From Paratissierella sp033809995 (GTDB taxonomy: Bacteria; Bacillota; Clostridia; Tissierellales; Tissierellaceae), in the NCBI GenBank assembly GCA_033809995.1, contig JAPXKQ010000001.1:62001-126000 (forward strand): DNA of 64,000 nt. Reading direction: 5' to 3'. Within the stretch, counting starts at the first letter, position 1. Each line of letters starts with the position of its first letter. Below the pieces are notes generated by a model, which was given only the letters and a program-made list of their open reading frames with translations, made no database searches and was not told the DNA's origin. The position numbers were made by a program, and so were the translations under genes. Shown in pieces: positions 25,905-34,464 of this stretch.

Positions 25905-26582
25905 ATGGCTGAAATTTTCAAAAATGGTTGGGGAGAATTATTAAACGAGGAATTGGAGAAGGATTATTATAAAAATCTAAGAGGATTTTTGATTCAGGAA
26001 TATAGAACTAGAACTATATATCCAAATATGTATGATATATTTAATGCACTACATTACACGGATTATAAGGATGTTAAGGCTGTAATCCTTGGTCAAGACC
26101 CATATCATGGACCAAATCAAGCCCATGGTCTAAGCTTTTCCGTTAAGCCAGGTGTAAGAATACCTCCATCATTAGTCAATATGTATAAGGAACTTCATGA
26201 TGATTTAGGATGCTACATCCCAAACAACGGATATTTAGAAAAGTGGGCGAGAGAAGGAGTATTACTCCTAAATGCATCTCTTACCGTAAGAGCAGGTGAA
26301 GCAAATTCCCATAGGGGTATAGGATGGGAAATGTTTACAGATAGAATTATCTCATTATTAAATGATAGAACTGATCCTGTTGTCTTTATTCTTTGGGGGA
26401 ATAATGCCATAAGCAAAGAGAAACTTATAACAAATAAATGGCATTATATCATTAAATCTGTTCATCCAAGCCCATTATCCGCATTTAGGGGCTTCTTTGG
26501 CTCTAAACCTTTCTCAAAGACTAACAATTTTCTAAAAAGTATAGGAAAAGAACCAATAGATTGGCAAATTGAGAATATATAA
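25905..26582 (+). CDS. ung: Uracil-DNA glycosylase, family 1
   Basis: 225 residues, typical for Ung. The water-activating motif GQDPYHGPNQAHGL (catalytic Asp) is near residue 62 and the second motif HPSPLSAFRGFFG near 187. It removes uracil from DNA. It forms an operon with the upstream TIGR03915 gene. In other genomes the companion of the rSAM pair is a UDG-family domain; here it is a classical Ung. Confidence 0.95.
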   Translation: MAEIFKNGWGELLNEELEKDYYKNLRGFLIQEYRTRTIYPNMYDIFNALHYTDYKDVKAVILGQDPYHGPNQAHGLSFSVKPGVRIPPSLVNMYKELHDDLGCYIPNNGYLEKWAREGVLLLNASLTVRAGEANSHRGIGWEMFTDRIISLLNDRTDPVVFILWGNNAISKEKLITNKWHYIIKSVHPSPLSAFRGFFGSKPFSKTNNFLKSIGKEPIDWQIENI

Positions 26583-26621
26583 GGGATTGTTTTATAGTAG
26601 GGGTATATGGAGGTGGATGGT

Positions 26622-27185
26622 ATGCTGACCTATCTTAACTTGATAGATACAGAGGAAGGAAAAAATAAATTTGAACAAATTTATTTAGAGTATAGATATA
26701 CATTATTGTATGTTGCAAAGAGTATAGTTAAAGACCATCAGCTGGCGGAAGACATAGTTCATGAAACATTTTTAAAAATAATTGAAAAGATAGATGATAT
26801 TGATGATATTTTTTGTAGTAAAACAAAGAGCTTTTTCGTTACTATAGTAAGAAATAAATCAAAAGATGTTTTAAGAAAAATTAAAAGAGTAGAAAATATT
26901 CCGTTAAAGGACATCGAATATTCACTTGAAGATGATACTCCTATACCTGTAGATGAAATAATAAGCCAAGATGGGTATAGAAAACTAGTGGAATACATAG
27001 GGCAACTAGATGAAAAGTATAGGGCTGTACTTGAATTAAAATATATCCAAGGATATGGTGATAAGGAAATAGCTGATATACTTGATATAACTCCAAAGAA
27101 TGTTAATGTAAGGACATTTCGAGCTAGAAAAATGATTATAAAGATGATAGAGGGAAGTGTTGAATATGATAAATACTCAAGTTGA
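26622..27185 (+). CDS. ECF-type RNA polymerase sigma factor
   Basis: 187 residues from the second ATG (26622), preceded by GGAGG. Region 2 is at about 20-90 (FEQIYLEYRYTLLYVAKSIV...LAEDIVHETFLKII) and region 4 at about 125-180 (LDEKYRAVLELKYIQGYGDKEIADILDITPKNVNVRTFRARKMI). It should direct transcription of an extracytoplasmic stress or cell-surface regulon. The next gene, a membrane protein of anti-sigma layout, overlaps by 20 nt. Confidence 0.93.
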   Translation: MLTYLNLIDTEEGKNKFEQIYLEYRYTLLYVAKSIVKDHQLAEDIVHETFLKIIEKIDDIDDIFCSKTKSFFVTIVRNKSKDVLRKIKRVENIPLKDIEYSLEDDTPIPVDEIISQDGYRKLVEYIGQLDEKYRAVLELKYIQGYGDKEIADILDITPKNVNVRTFRARKMIIKMIEGSVEYDKYSS

Positions 27186-27894
27186 CGATATAATATTTGA
27201 CTCAATATTGACACAAGCTTTAAAAGACTATAGCAAAGATTGTTTAACCCAAATTCCTTCTGAAAGGGAGTTATCTGCCAAATTAACCTTTTCGGATGAT
27301 TTTTTAAATAAGATGGATAAAATCATAGCTAAATACAATAGAGAAAAAGTAATAAAAAAGACTATTCTTTATTTAAAAAAATCTGTGGCGGCTATTCTAA
27401 TAATAGCTGGGATAATGTTTGGGACTTTAATGCTATCTCAGCCTGTTCGTGCAACTATACAAAATGTGATTATAGAGTGGTTTGAAAAATATACCAGATT
27501 TGAATTCCAATCAGATAAAAATGAAGTTGAAATAATACATTATAAATTAAGCTATATTCCAGAGGACTTTATTGAAAAAGAAAAATTCTCCTTTGATGGG
27601 ATAACTATTATTGAATACACAGATTCTATAGGAAATAAGATTATATTTGAATATTCTCCCACAACAGATGATTATAGCATCAATCTAGATAATGAAAATT
27701 CTGATTATAAATCCATAGACTTAAATGGTTTTGAGGCATATTTATTTGAGGCTAGAGTAGAAGGAGAAAGAAATTATCTTCTATGGGATAACAATGGCTA
27801 TACTTTCAAATTGATATCAGAACTAAATGTGGATGAAATTATTAAAATAGCAGAAAATATTAAAAAAATTAAATATTTTGTAGTAAAATCATAA
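27166..27894 (+). CDS. Membrane protein with DUF4367-like domain, probable anti-sigma factor
   Basis: 242 residues from the ATG at 27166 (AGGGAAG upstream). A cytoplasmic N-terminus of about 75 residues, one membrane helix (about 79-98) and an extracytoplasmic domain (about 110-240) resembling DUF4367 are seen. No zinc-binding HxxxCxxC anti-sigma motif is present. The overlap with the sigma gene makes an anti-sigma role likely, but this is from position and topology only. Confidence 0.75.
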   Translation: MINTQVDDIIFDSILTQALKDYSKDCLTQIPSERELSAKLTFSDDFLNKMDKIIAKYNREKVIKKTILYLKKSVAAILIIAGIMFGTLMLSQPVRATIQNVIIEWFEKYTRFEFQSDKNEVEIIHYKLSYIPEDFIEKEKFSFDGITIIEYTDSIGNKIIFEYSPTTDDYSINLDNENSDYKSIDLNGFEAYLFEARVEGERNYLLWDNNGYTFKLISELNVDEIIKIAENIKKIKYFVVKS

Positions 27895-27959
27895 TCTCAA
27901 TCGTTTATATAGTAGAAGGTAAAATAATACCTAATATTATGTGAAAGGATGAGGTAATT

Positions 27960-28403
27960 ATGAAAAACAAAAAGTGGAAGGCACTAATAATTATAGCTTT
28001 ATTAACATGGGCTTTAATGATTAGTGCTTTTACATTTGAGAAACAAATTCCAATCATGGAGGAAGGTAATTCTAATCAAATAACACCTTATTGGATCAAC
28101 ACAGATGATATTTCATTAAAACTTTCCTTTTCTGGGGGTAAGGCAAATTGTACTGTGAATGTATTAGGCAAGGCAGGTACAACCAAAATAGTAGCAGATG
28201 TTAAACTAGTTAGAATCAATTCAGATGGAAGAACTTCAACGGTGGCAACATGGAATAATCTAACTTCCAATAGCGACACATTAAGAGTTGGTAAAACAGC
28301 AACTGTAACATCAGGATATACTTATAGATTAGAAGCTGATGTTGAGGTATATAAAGGCTCTGTTGGAGAATACATTTCTCTTTCCAAAGAGGGATATTAT
28401 TAA
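27960..28403 (+). CDS. Secreted hypothetical protein
   Basis: 147 residues with a signal peptide (KKWKALIIIALLTWALMISAF) and a mature beta-rich domain of Thr/Ser-rich strands (LKLSFSGGKANCTVNVLGKAG). It resembles small secreted proteins annotated as DUF6147, without known function. It follows the sigma/anti-sigma pair after 65 nt and has AAAGGATGAGG upstream, so it may belong to that regulon. Confidence 0.6.
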   Translation: MKNKKWKALIIIALLTWALMISAFTFEKQIPIMEEGNSNQITPYWINTDDISLKLSFSGGKANCTVNVLGKAGTTKIVADVKLVRINSDGRTSTVATWNNLTSNSDTLRVGKTATVTSGYTYRLEADVEVYKGSVGEYISLSKEGYY

Positions 28404-28502
28404 TACTTAGGTTAAAGGGGTAGGAGGGTGATTCCAATGGTGATATAATAAGATAAGTATAACGTTGGACGAACATTACCAAAGATAAAAGGAGGTATTT
28501 AA

Positions 28503-29594
28503 ATGAAAAAGTTTATATCTTCGATTTTAGTAGTCACAATCATTATAGTTTCAAATTTTTTTGTATTTGGAGGAAGCAATTTAAGTACAGAAGTTGTTAG
28601 ATTATGGTATCCTAGTGAATCAGATGAAGATAACTTTACTTCTGTCTTGATTGATGCCCCAGATGGCATATCTAATTTACCATCATATTCAATTGAGGCT
28701 CTCCTTAATGGTGAGGGTATAAAGGATGGGGCATGGAATGAAATCCCAGAAGGAATAAAATTAAATTCATTAAGAATAAACGACGGTGTAGCAGAATTAG
28801 ATTTTAATGAAGCATTCCTAGATAATATAACACCTAATCATTCAATGTATTTTATAATAAATTCAATTAAAAAAACAATATTTCAGTTTGATTATATCGA
28901 CTCTTTAATAATTAAAGTTAATGGAGAAAAGGTAGAGGAATTGAATGGTTATTTGATTGAGACAATATATAGAGATAAAATTAATTATTCTAGCATAGAA
29001 GATGATATATTTTATGAAATTGAACCATTAGGGAGGGACATTCCAGATCCAGTAGTATATCTTGATGCTGGTCATGGAGGGTCAGATCCAGGAGCAGTGG
29101 CAGATGATGGTACAAGAGAAGCGGATATAAATCTTGAGATTGCCTTACTAGTTAGAGATTATCTTGAAAATAAAGGGGCTACTGTAATTATGAGTAGAAC
29201 AAGAAACACTTATAAAGATATGAATCAAAGGGTTAGAGAAGCAAATTCATCTGATGTTGATTTTATAGTGACTATTCATTGCGATACATCTATAAATTCT
29301 AATATTAGGGGGTATAGAACATATTATACATCAACGCACAGGGTAAGCAGAAGTAGAGAATTGGCTGAAAGTATTGATAATAGATTAGATTACACGAATA
29401 TTCCCAGATTTAACACTCCGACGACTCATGATGGAATAGGTCTTTTACTTTACACTGAAGCACCAGCTGTTTTAATTGAGGCTGGCTTTATATCTAATCG
29501 ACGAGACTTAAGAATATTAACAGATAGTTATGAACAAGATGATATAGCCTACAATATTTACGTCGGTATAAGAAAATGGTGGTGGGAACGCTAA
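28503..29594 (+). CDS. N-acetylmuramoyl-L-alanine amidase with GerMN-like domain
   Basis: 363 residues. Signal peptide (1-23), a GerMN/spore-germination-like domain at about 28-155 (VVRLWYPSESDEDNF, LDFNEAFLDNI), then an Amidase_3 domain at about 182-360. Zinc ligands and the catalytic residue are visible in LDAGHGGSDPGA, READINLEI, VTIHCDTS and VLIEAGFISN. It cleaves the amide bond between muramic acid and L-Ala. AAAGGAGG precedes the ATG. Its stop codon overlaps the start of a lipoprotein gene. Confidence 0.9.
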   Translation: MKKFISSILVVTIIIVSNFFVFGGSNLSTEVVRLWYPSESDEDNFTSVLIDAPDGISNLPSYSIEALLNGEGIKDGAWNEIPEGIKLNSLRINDGVAELDFNEAFLDNITPNHSMYFIINSIKKTIFQFDYIDSLIIKVNGEKVEELNGYLIETIYRDKINYSSIEDDIFYEIEPLGRDIPDPVVYLDAGHGGSDPGAVADDGTREADINLEIALLVRDYLENKGATVIMSRTRNTYKDMNQRVREANSSDVDFIVTIHCDTSINSNIRGYRTYYTSTHRVSRSRELAESIDNRLDYTNIPRFNTPTTHDGIGLLLYTEAPAVLIEAGFISNRRDLRILTDSYEQDDIAYNIYVGIRKWWWER

Positions 29595-30001
29595 TGTATA
29601 AGGATAATACGATAATATTATCGTTTCTAGTTGCATTTGTATTAGTTATATTATCAGGTTGCACCATTAATAAAGAAATAAATGTAGATAATAAGGAATA
29701 TCTAAAGGAAAGGTCTATAGCAATTAGTCTTGCAACATACACAGGCACTAAAAATATTATAGATTCCAATACATCGGAAAATACAAAAGAACTTTTATTA
29801 AATGCTATGGAAAGAAATACGGAAAAGAATATAAATGTAAAACATATAGAAGTAAATTCTTTGTCGGAAGAGGATAATAAGATAATTATTATAATAAAAA
29901 TTGAAGAAGGACCAGCACTTACAACAATATTATTCCATGAATTCACTTATGAAAATATAAATGGTCAGTGGATAATTGTTGATTTTGGAGAGGATGCATA
30001 A
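29594..30001 (+). CDS. Small lipoprotein
   Basis: 135 residues; the ATG at 29594 overlaps the amidase stop (TAATG). A signal sequence ends in the lipobox LSGC (Cys about 22). The mature part is Asn/Glu/Ile rich with no recognised domain. Translational coupling to the amidase suggests a shared envelope function. Confidence 0.7.
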   Translation: MYKDNTIILSFLVAFVLVILSGCTINKEINVDNKEYLKERSIAISLATYTGTKNIIDSNTSENTKELLLNAMERNTEKNINVKHIEVNSLSEEDNKIIIIIKIEEGPALTTILFHEFTYENINGQWIIVDFGEDA

Positions 30002-30341
30002 AGCTTTAGAAATCTTTAGCACAACTCTTTCATATTGTCCAATAGTAAGTACAGTTACAAGGATTTCTGGTAGTCCACATGATAACAATGTAAAATGGGA
30101 ATATAATGAGGCACCAAGTATTAATACGAATTATACAAGTACTCCTAATGTAGCGAGTGGCGGAATGACTGGAAGATCTTATGTATCTTATCAAGTAAAT
30201 GAAAATAAAACGATTACCATAACTGCATCAGGGATGGTAAGGTATGGATACCTAAAAGGTACTACTCACTTTGTATACTCATACAACACGGCTACTAAAA
30301 ATGTATCTGGCTCTACGAGCATTGAACCACCAGCATCCTAA
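29994..30341 (+). CDS. Hypothetical protein overlapping the lipoprotein gene
   Basis: 115 residues, ATG at 29994, 8 nt before the lipoprotein stop. The frame contains a polar Ser/Thr-rich segment (GGMTGRSYVSYQVNENKTITITASG) like secreted beta-sandwich proteins, but it lacks a signal peptide; the 5' part may be lost. Ribosome site GGAG is too close to the ATG. Function unknown. Confidence 0.5.
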   Translation: MHKALEIFSTTLSYCPIVSTVTRISGSPHDNNVKWEYNEAPSINTNYTSTPNVASGGMTGRSYVSYQVNENKTITITASGMVRYGYLKGTTHFVYSYNTATKNVSGSTSIEPPAS

Positions 30342-30370
30342 TTAAGATTATCTCTTGATAATAAATTTAT

Positions 30371-30393
30371 GGATGGGTTCCAAGAACCCATCC
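30371..30393. terminator. Perfect hairpin
   Basis: GGATGGGTTC/GAACCCATCC with a 3-nt loop after the 29994 gene; no T-run. Confidence 0.5.
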
Positions 30394-30418
30394 AAATAAG
30401 AAAACAAGGAGTTATTTT

Positions 30419-30892
30419 ATGAAATCAAAACTAATAAAGTTTCTTTTAATTGCTATTGTAATAGTAATCATCATATATCTTATAAGCACAAATACTGATA
30501 GAAAAAATATCGCGTTTCTAGAATCTTATGGCTGGGAGGTTGATGGGAAACAATTAAAGGGTAAATATGATTTAAAAGAGCATATCGCAGCAAAAATAAA
30601 ACTTGTACAGGATAATTCAGATTATGAAAATTTGACATTAAGATTATCAGAAATAGGGCTAACTCTTGAAGATAAAAATATTGAAAAATTGACTATTTAC
30701 TCCTATTATTTAAAACAACATAGTGCTAATGAAAGATTATTAGCCTACGTATGGGTATCTAGTGGGGAAATAATATTTTCATATATTGGTCATCTAGAAG
30801 TTCACACAAGATTATATTATTGGCCTGTTAATTATGATTATGAGCAAATAAAAAAGGATTTGGTAAATTTGAAAGCAGATTATGCTAAATAA
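30419..30892 (+). CDS. DUF4830-like membrane-anchored protein
   Basis: 157 residues. One N-terminal membrane helix (about 6-22) is followed by a domain starting AFLESYGWEVDGK. This segment and the later LTIYSYYL...RLLAYVWVSSGEIIFSYIGHL pattern match the DUF4830 type. No enzymatic motif. CAAGGAG precedes the ATG. Extracytoplasmic, function unknown. Confidence 0.65.
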   Translation: MKSKLIKFLLIAIVIVIIIYLISTNTDRKNIAFLESYGWEVDGKQLKGKYDLKEHIAAKIKLVQDNSDYENLTLRLSEIGLTLEDKNIEKLTIYSYYLKQHSANERLLAYVWVSSGEIIFSYIGHLEVHTRLYYWPVNYDYEQIKKDLVNLKADYAK

Positions 30893-31078
30893 GTCAGGTT
30901 TTAGTTAGAATATATAACCTTATCATAGTATAAGGATTTTAAATTTATTGTTTATTATTTTCGTAGATGTTTAATATAGATATACGTTTTTAACAGGGAT
31001 ATAATAAGTATGAGTACATAAGGAAATAATGGAAACATGGCAATATACATATCTTTGATAAAAAAGGAGGAATCATAT

Positions 31079-31379
31079 TGCTGCCCTTTTATACGTCTTT
31101 TAAAGAAAATAGAAAAGTAAAAAAAGAACTAGCATACTAACACAGGTTTTTATCTTTATATATCTATTAATCTTATTGGTGCTTGTATATTTAATATACA
31201 GAAGCATTAAGTATAACGGTGATTTTCCAACAATATATTTTGCATTTACTATTGGGGTTGTAATTCTTTACAATTATCTCATCCCCAAAATACTACCACA
31301 TAGAGGTAAATTCCTAGATTTTGTAAGATATATATGTAATGTCTTTTATATTCTTTGTTGGATATATATTTATATGTAG
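31079..31379 (+). pseudogene. Frameshifted small membrane protein
   Basis: AAGGAGG (31063-31069) precedes a TTG at 31079 that opens a short frame (LPFYTSFKENRKVKKELAY, stop at 31138). The next frame continues as KKRTSILTQVFIFIYLLILL and runs through a two-helix membrane protein to 31379. The switch falls in a run of seven A (31119-31125). Joined, they give a protein of about 100 residues. This is a frameshift mutation, sequencing error or slippage site. Confidence 0.5.
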
Positions 31380-31419
31380 CATTAATGTGTTATATATTCA
31401 AACTAATTAATTTAGATAT

Positions 31420-31627
31420 ATCAAGATGTAATAAAGTTACACCTGTGCAGAATGTCTCAAGGGAACAAAGGGTTGTGACTATGGGTGGAACCTTCGGATA
31501 TGCTGTACATCTTCATTTTGAAACAAGAATAGGTATAGTATTGGATATGGGAACAACAGATAGTTTAACTATACCTGGAATTCATTACTTTCACATACTT
31601 TTGCTGAACCGTATCGAATTCATATAA
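31420..31627 (+). pseudogene. Possible remnant of an M23-type peptidase
   Basis: A short frame contains VVTMGGTFGYAVHLHFETR, which resembles the HLHFE zinc-ligand end of M23 peptidases, but the rest of the domain is missing and no start is credible. Confidence 0.3.
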
Positions 31628-31730
31628 ATGATTCGAAAAATTCTTCACTATATAAGGATGATGACTTTGAGAATATGGTATATTGAAAAGTGGCATGCCC
31701 TACACTTTAGATTTTATTGGGGGGGTACAT

Positions 31731-32783
31731 ATGAGTAGAAAGTGGTTTCTTTTTTGTCTTATTCTTCTGGCATTTTGTTTAACATCTTGTCTATCCCATG
31801 TGCCAGTAAAAATTGTTAAAGATGATTATGCATCAAAAGTCTCCAATTATAATAATTTTAGCTATATGGTTGAAAATGATGATAAAGTTTATTTTTCTTG
31901 TATTAAAGTAGAAGATTCTCATTTACAGTATAATCCACCTGATTTTGATAAAATTGACGTAGGGATTTATGTTATGGATTTATCAGGAGATAATATTAAA
32001 AAAATAAGTAATACGTATGGTCGCTTTCTTCAAGTAGTGAATGATAAAATCTACTTCAATACATGGCTTCCTAAAAAAGGACTTTACAGAATGAATTTAG
32101 ATGGTTCTGAACTAGAACTTATAATTGAAGGGGCTTGGCTTGAATTCTACGTTTATAAAGATGCAATATACTATGTTTCTGATATGTATCAGCCTTTTAG
32201 AAGATTTGATTTGAAAACAGGTGAGATAACTACTGTTATAGATGATTTTGGAGCAATTAAGTTGATTGATGATGATTACATTTACTTCCAGTATGATCAT
32301 GAAATTTCTTCTTATTATAGGATGAATTTGGAAACCAAGGAAATGCAGCTATTAAAGGAAACTGAGGATATTCCAAATCGGTTTAGTTATGATGGAATAG
32401 CAATATACTATTCAACCTTTGATGCCATCTATCGAATAGAGTTAAATAATACTGGCGTTGATTATAATGGAGTAGAAGAAAAGATTGTAGATAATATTCA
32501 CGGAGGGTATAATCTTATTCGCAATGGAGGCTTTTTTTATTATTTTGATTTGCGTTCCTCAGATTCTGTTGTGAATACTGGTGAAATTGTATACGATCTT
32601 TATTGTGTAGATGAAAAAGGAAGGAAAAAAGAACTGCTAATTAAAGATCTAGACCAAAAAGTAAGTATGTATATCGTAGGTGGAGAATTGTATATTACCC
32701 AAATTGACAGTAACACTTCACTAATCAAAGGATATCATCGATTTAATTTAGAAAATAAAACTCTTGAGGCTTTGAATATATAG
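31731..32783 (+). CDS. Lipoprotein with DUF5050-like beta-propeller
   Basis: 350 residues from the ATG at 31731, preceded by GGGGGG (31720-31725). The signal peptide ends in the lipobox LTSC. The mature part has repeating strands (VYFSCIKVED, IYVMDLSGDNIKKI, IYFNTWLPKKGLYRMNLDGSELELI, IYYVSDMYQPFRRFDLKTGE) typical of DUF5050-like propellers. No catalytic residues are seen. Surface-exposed; ligand unknown. Confidence 0.75.
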   Translation: MSRKWFLFCLILLAFCLTSCLSHVPVKIVKDDYASKVSNYNNFSYMVENDDKVYFSCIKVEDSHLQYNPPDFDKIDVGIYVMDLSGDNIKKISNTYGRFLQVVNDKIYFNTWLPKKGLYRMNLDGSELELIIEGAWLEFYVYKDAIYYVSDMYQPFRRFDLKTGEITTVIDDFGAIKLIDDDYIYFQYDHEISSYYRMNLETKEMQLLKETEDIPNRFSYDGIAIYYSTFDAIYRIELNNTGVDYNGVEEKIVDNIHGGYNLIRNGGFFYYFDLRSSDSVVNTGEIVYDLYCVDEKGRKKELLIKDLDQKVSMYIVGGELYITQIDSNTSLIKGYHRFNLENKTLEALNI

Positions 32784-32860
32784 GGGAAAGGCTAATGGAA
32801 GTGTAGAAAGGTAAGAAAAAATAGACAGATAAATTTCATATTTAGGAGAGGATTTAGGTT

Positions 32861-33238
32861 ATGATTGGAAATAAGTACTTAAAGGATTTATTTGAATATA
32901 AGGATGAAGACACGAGTATAAATCAATTATTAGAATTGCTAAAGTCTAAAGATATGAAATTTATAAATAGTTTAAACAATCCAATAGATATAGATAATTG
33001 TAATGATGAAGAGATAAAGTATTTAACCAAGGTATCAGCTTTAATAGACTATTATTTGCAATTACATAACATTGAGGTTCCTGATTGGTTAAGAGATAAA
33101 AGGTTAAGTTTTGAAAAGCCTTATTATCATTCTAAGAGAATAAGTGATTTTGAAAAATTAAAATTACTATATAATAATCCTTCTCCCTTTAAGGCAAGGA
33201 ATGTTTACTTTGATTTGCAGGGTATTGAAAGAATTTAA
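32861..33238 (+). CDS. Hypothetical protein, copy 1 of a duplicated family
   Basis: 125 residues with AGGAGAGG upstream. Residues about 49-125 are almost identical to the product at 36359 (EEIKYLTKVSALIDYYLQLHNIEVPDWLR...KARNVYFDLQGI). The C-terminal pattern (VPDWLRDKRLSFEKPYY and SPFKARNVYFDLQGI) is like that of proteins encoded before nucleotidyltransferase-type toxins (AbiEii/DUF6036). No such toxin gene follows here. Function unknown. Confidence 0.6.
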   Translation: MIGNKYLKDLFEYKDEDTSINQLLELLKSKDMKFINSLNNPIDIDNCNDEEIKYLTKVSALIDYYLQLHNIEVPDWLRDKRLSFEKPYYHSKRISDFEKLKLLYNNPSPFKARNVYFDLQGIERI

Positions 33239-33419
33239 TAGAAATCAAATATATTCGCTTTATGGTGGTAGGGTAAATTTAATACTAGCATTATTATCGG
33301 AAATTCCCTTTTTGATATTTAAACAATCAAAAAGGGAATTTTACTTTAGAAATTTATTGTTTGCTTTGTGGAATATACTTCATGCAATAATCATATATAT
33401 ATTTAATATTACTTTATAA
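33201..33419 (+). CDS. Doubtful small hydrophobic protein
   Basis: 72 residues, overlapping the previous gene by 38 nt in another frame, with no clear ribosome binding site. The last 25 residues are hydrophobic. It may be a decayed downstream partner or a chance frame. Confidence 0.25.
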   Translation: MFTLICRVLKEFNRNQIYSLYGGRVNLILALLSEIPFLIFKQSKREFYFRNLLFALWNILHAIIIYIFNITL

Positions 33420-33603
33420 GGCAAAAGCTAATCTAACTATTTCTCGCCTTCTCTATATGTAACTCGCATAAAAATTTTATCCCTGTTTTAGTATTAATTA
33501 ACTTTAGAAATATTATTTTAAAAGAAAATCATACAGTCATATGATTGTAAATAAAGTAGAACAGAATCATCGATGAGAAAAATATAAATTTGGATGTGAT
33601 TTT

Positions 33604-34452
33604 ATGGAATTTTATAAGATGCAGGGTGCAGGAAATGATTTTATAATCATTAACAATATAGAGTTAAATATTCCAGTAGAAAAGTTACCCATCATTGCCA
33701 AAAGACTATGTCAAAGGAAAGTGTCAATTGGAGCAGACGGGTTTATGGTAGTCGATTATCCTGATGGAGATGCAGATTTTAAGATGCATTTTTATAACCA
33801 AGACGGTAGCATAGGTGAAATGTGTGGTAATGGTGCAAGGTGTATTTCTCGTTATGCTTTTTTAAAAGATATTGCAGGAAGAAAAATGAGTTTTGAAACG
33901 GCAGCGGGAATTGTATATTCTGAAGTCTTGGAAGGACGTCTTGTAAAGGTTTTGCTCAATAGGCCTGAAGTGATTAAGCTTTATAACGATATAAAAATAG
34001 ATGATAAAAATTATGAGTGTTCATATATAGAATTAGGCAATCCAGGACTACCTCATGCTGTAGTTGAATATAATTTTACACAGGCGGATGAAAAAGATTT
34101 GCGTAAAGTAGGGAGTAAAATAAGGTATTACCATGGATTTACCAAGGGTGCCAATGTGAACTTTTTTGAAGTATTAAATGAAAATACCGTATCAGCAAAA
34201 ACATTTGAAAGGGGGGTTGAAGATTTTACTTTAGCCTGTGGAACAGGTGCAGCATCCACAGCAGTTGCTCTAATATTAAAAGGATATCTAAAGTCAAATA
34301 AAGCAAAAGTTATTGTTGATGGTGGAGAATTGCTCATTGAAGTTGAAAGAACGGAAAGCAAAATAGATAAGCTATACCTTATAGGAGATACAAATATAGT
34401 TGCTATTGGAAAAGTTATGGATGAAGATTTATCCTTTAGTGAAGTAAAATGA
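33604..34452 (+). CDS. dapF: Diaminopimelate epimerase
   Basis: 282 residues starting MEFYKMQGAGNDFIII, the family hallmark. The two catalytic Cys lie in GEMCGNGARC (about 76) and TLACGTGAAS (about 219). It interconverts LL- and meso-diaminopimelate for lysine and peptidoglycan. It is not in a lysine operon here; the next gene, 12 nt downstream, is an amino-acid/dicarboxylate symporter. A small dyad (AATCATA/TATGATT, about 33526-33545) lies upstream. Confidence 0.96.
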   Translation: MEFYKMQGAGNDFIIINNIELNIPVEKLPIIAKRLCQRKVSIGADGFMVVDYPDGDADFKMHFYNQDGSIGEMCGNGARCISRYAFLKDIAGRKMSFETAAGIVYSEVLEGRLVKVLLNRPEVIKLYNDIKIDDKNYECSYIELGNPGLPHAVVEYNFTQADEKDLRKVGSKIRYYHGFTKGANVNFFEVLNENTVSAKTFERGVEDFTLACGTGAASTAVALILKGYLKSNKAKVIVDGGELLIEVERTESKIDKLYLIGDTNIVAIGKVMDEDLSFSEVK

Positions 34453-34464
34453 AGGGGGCATAGC

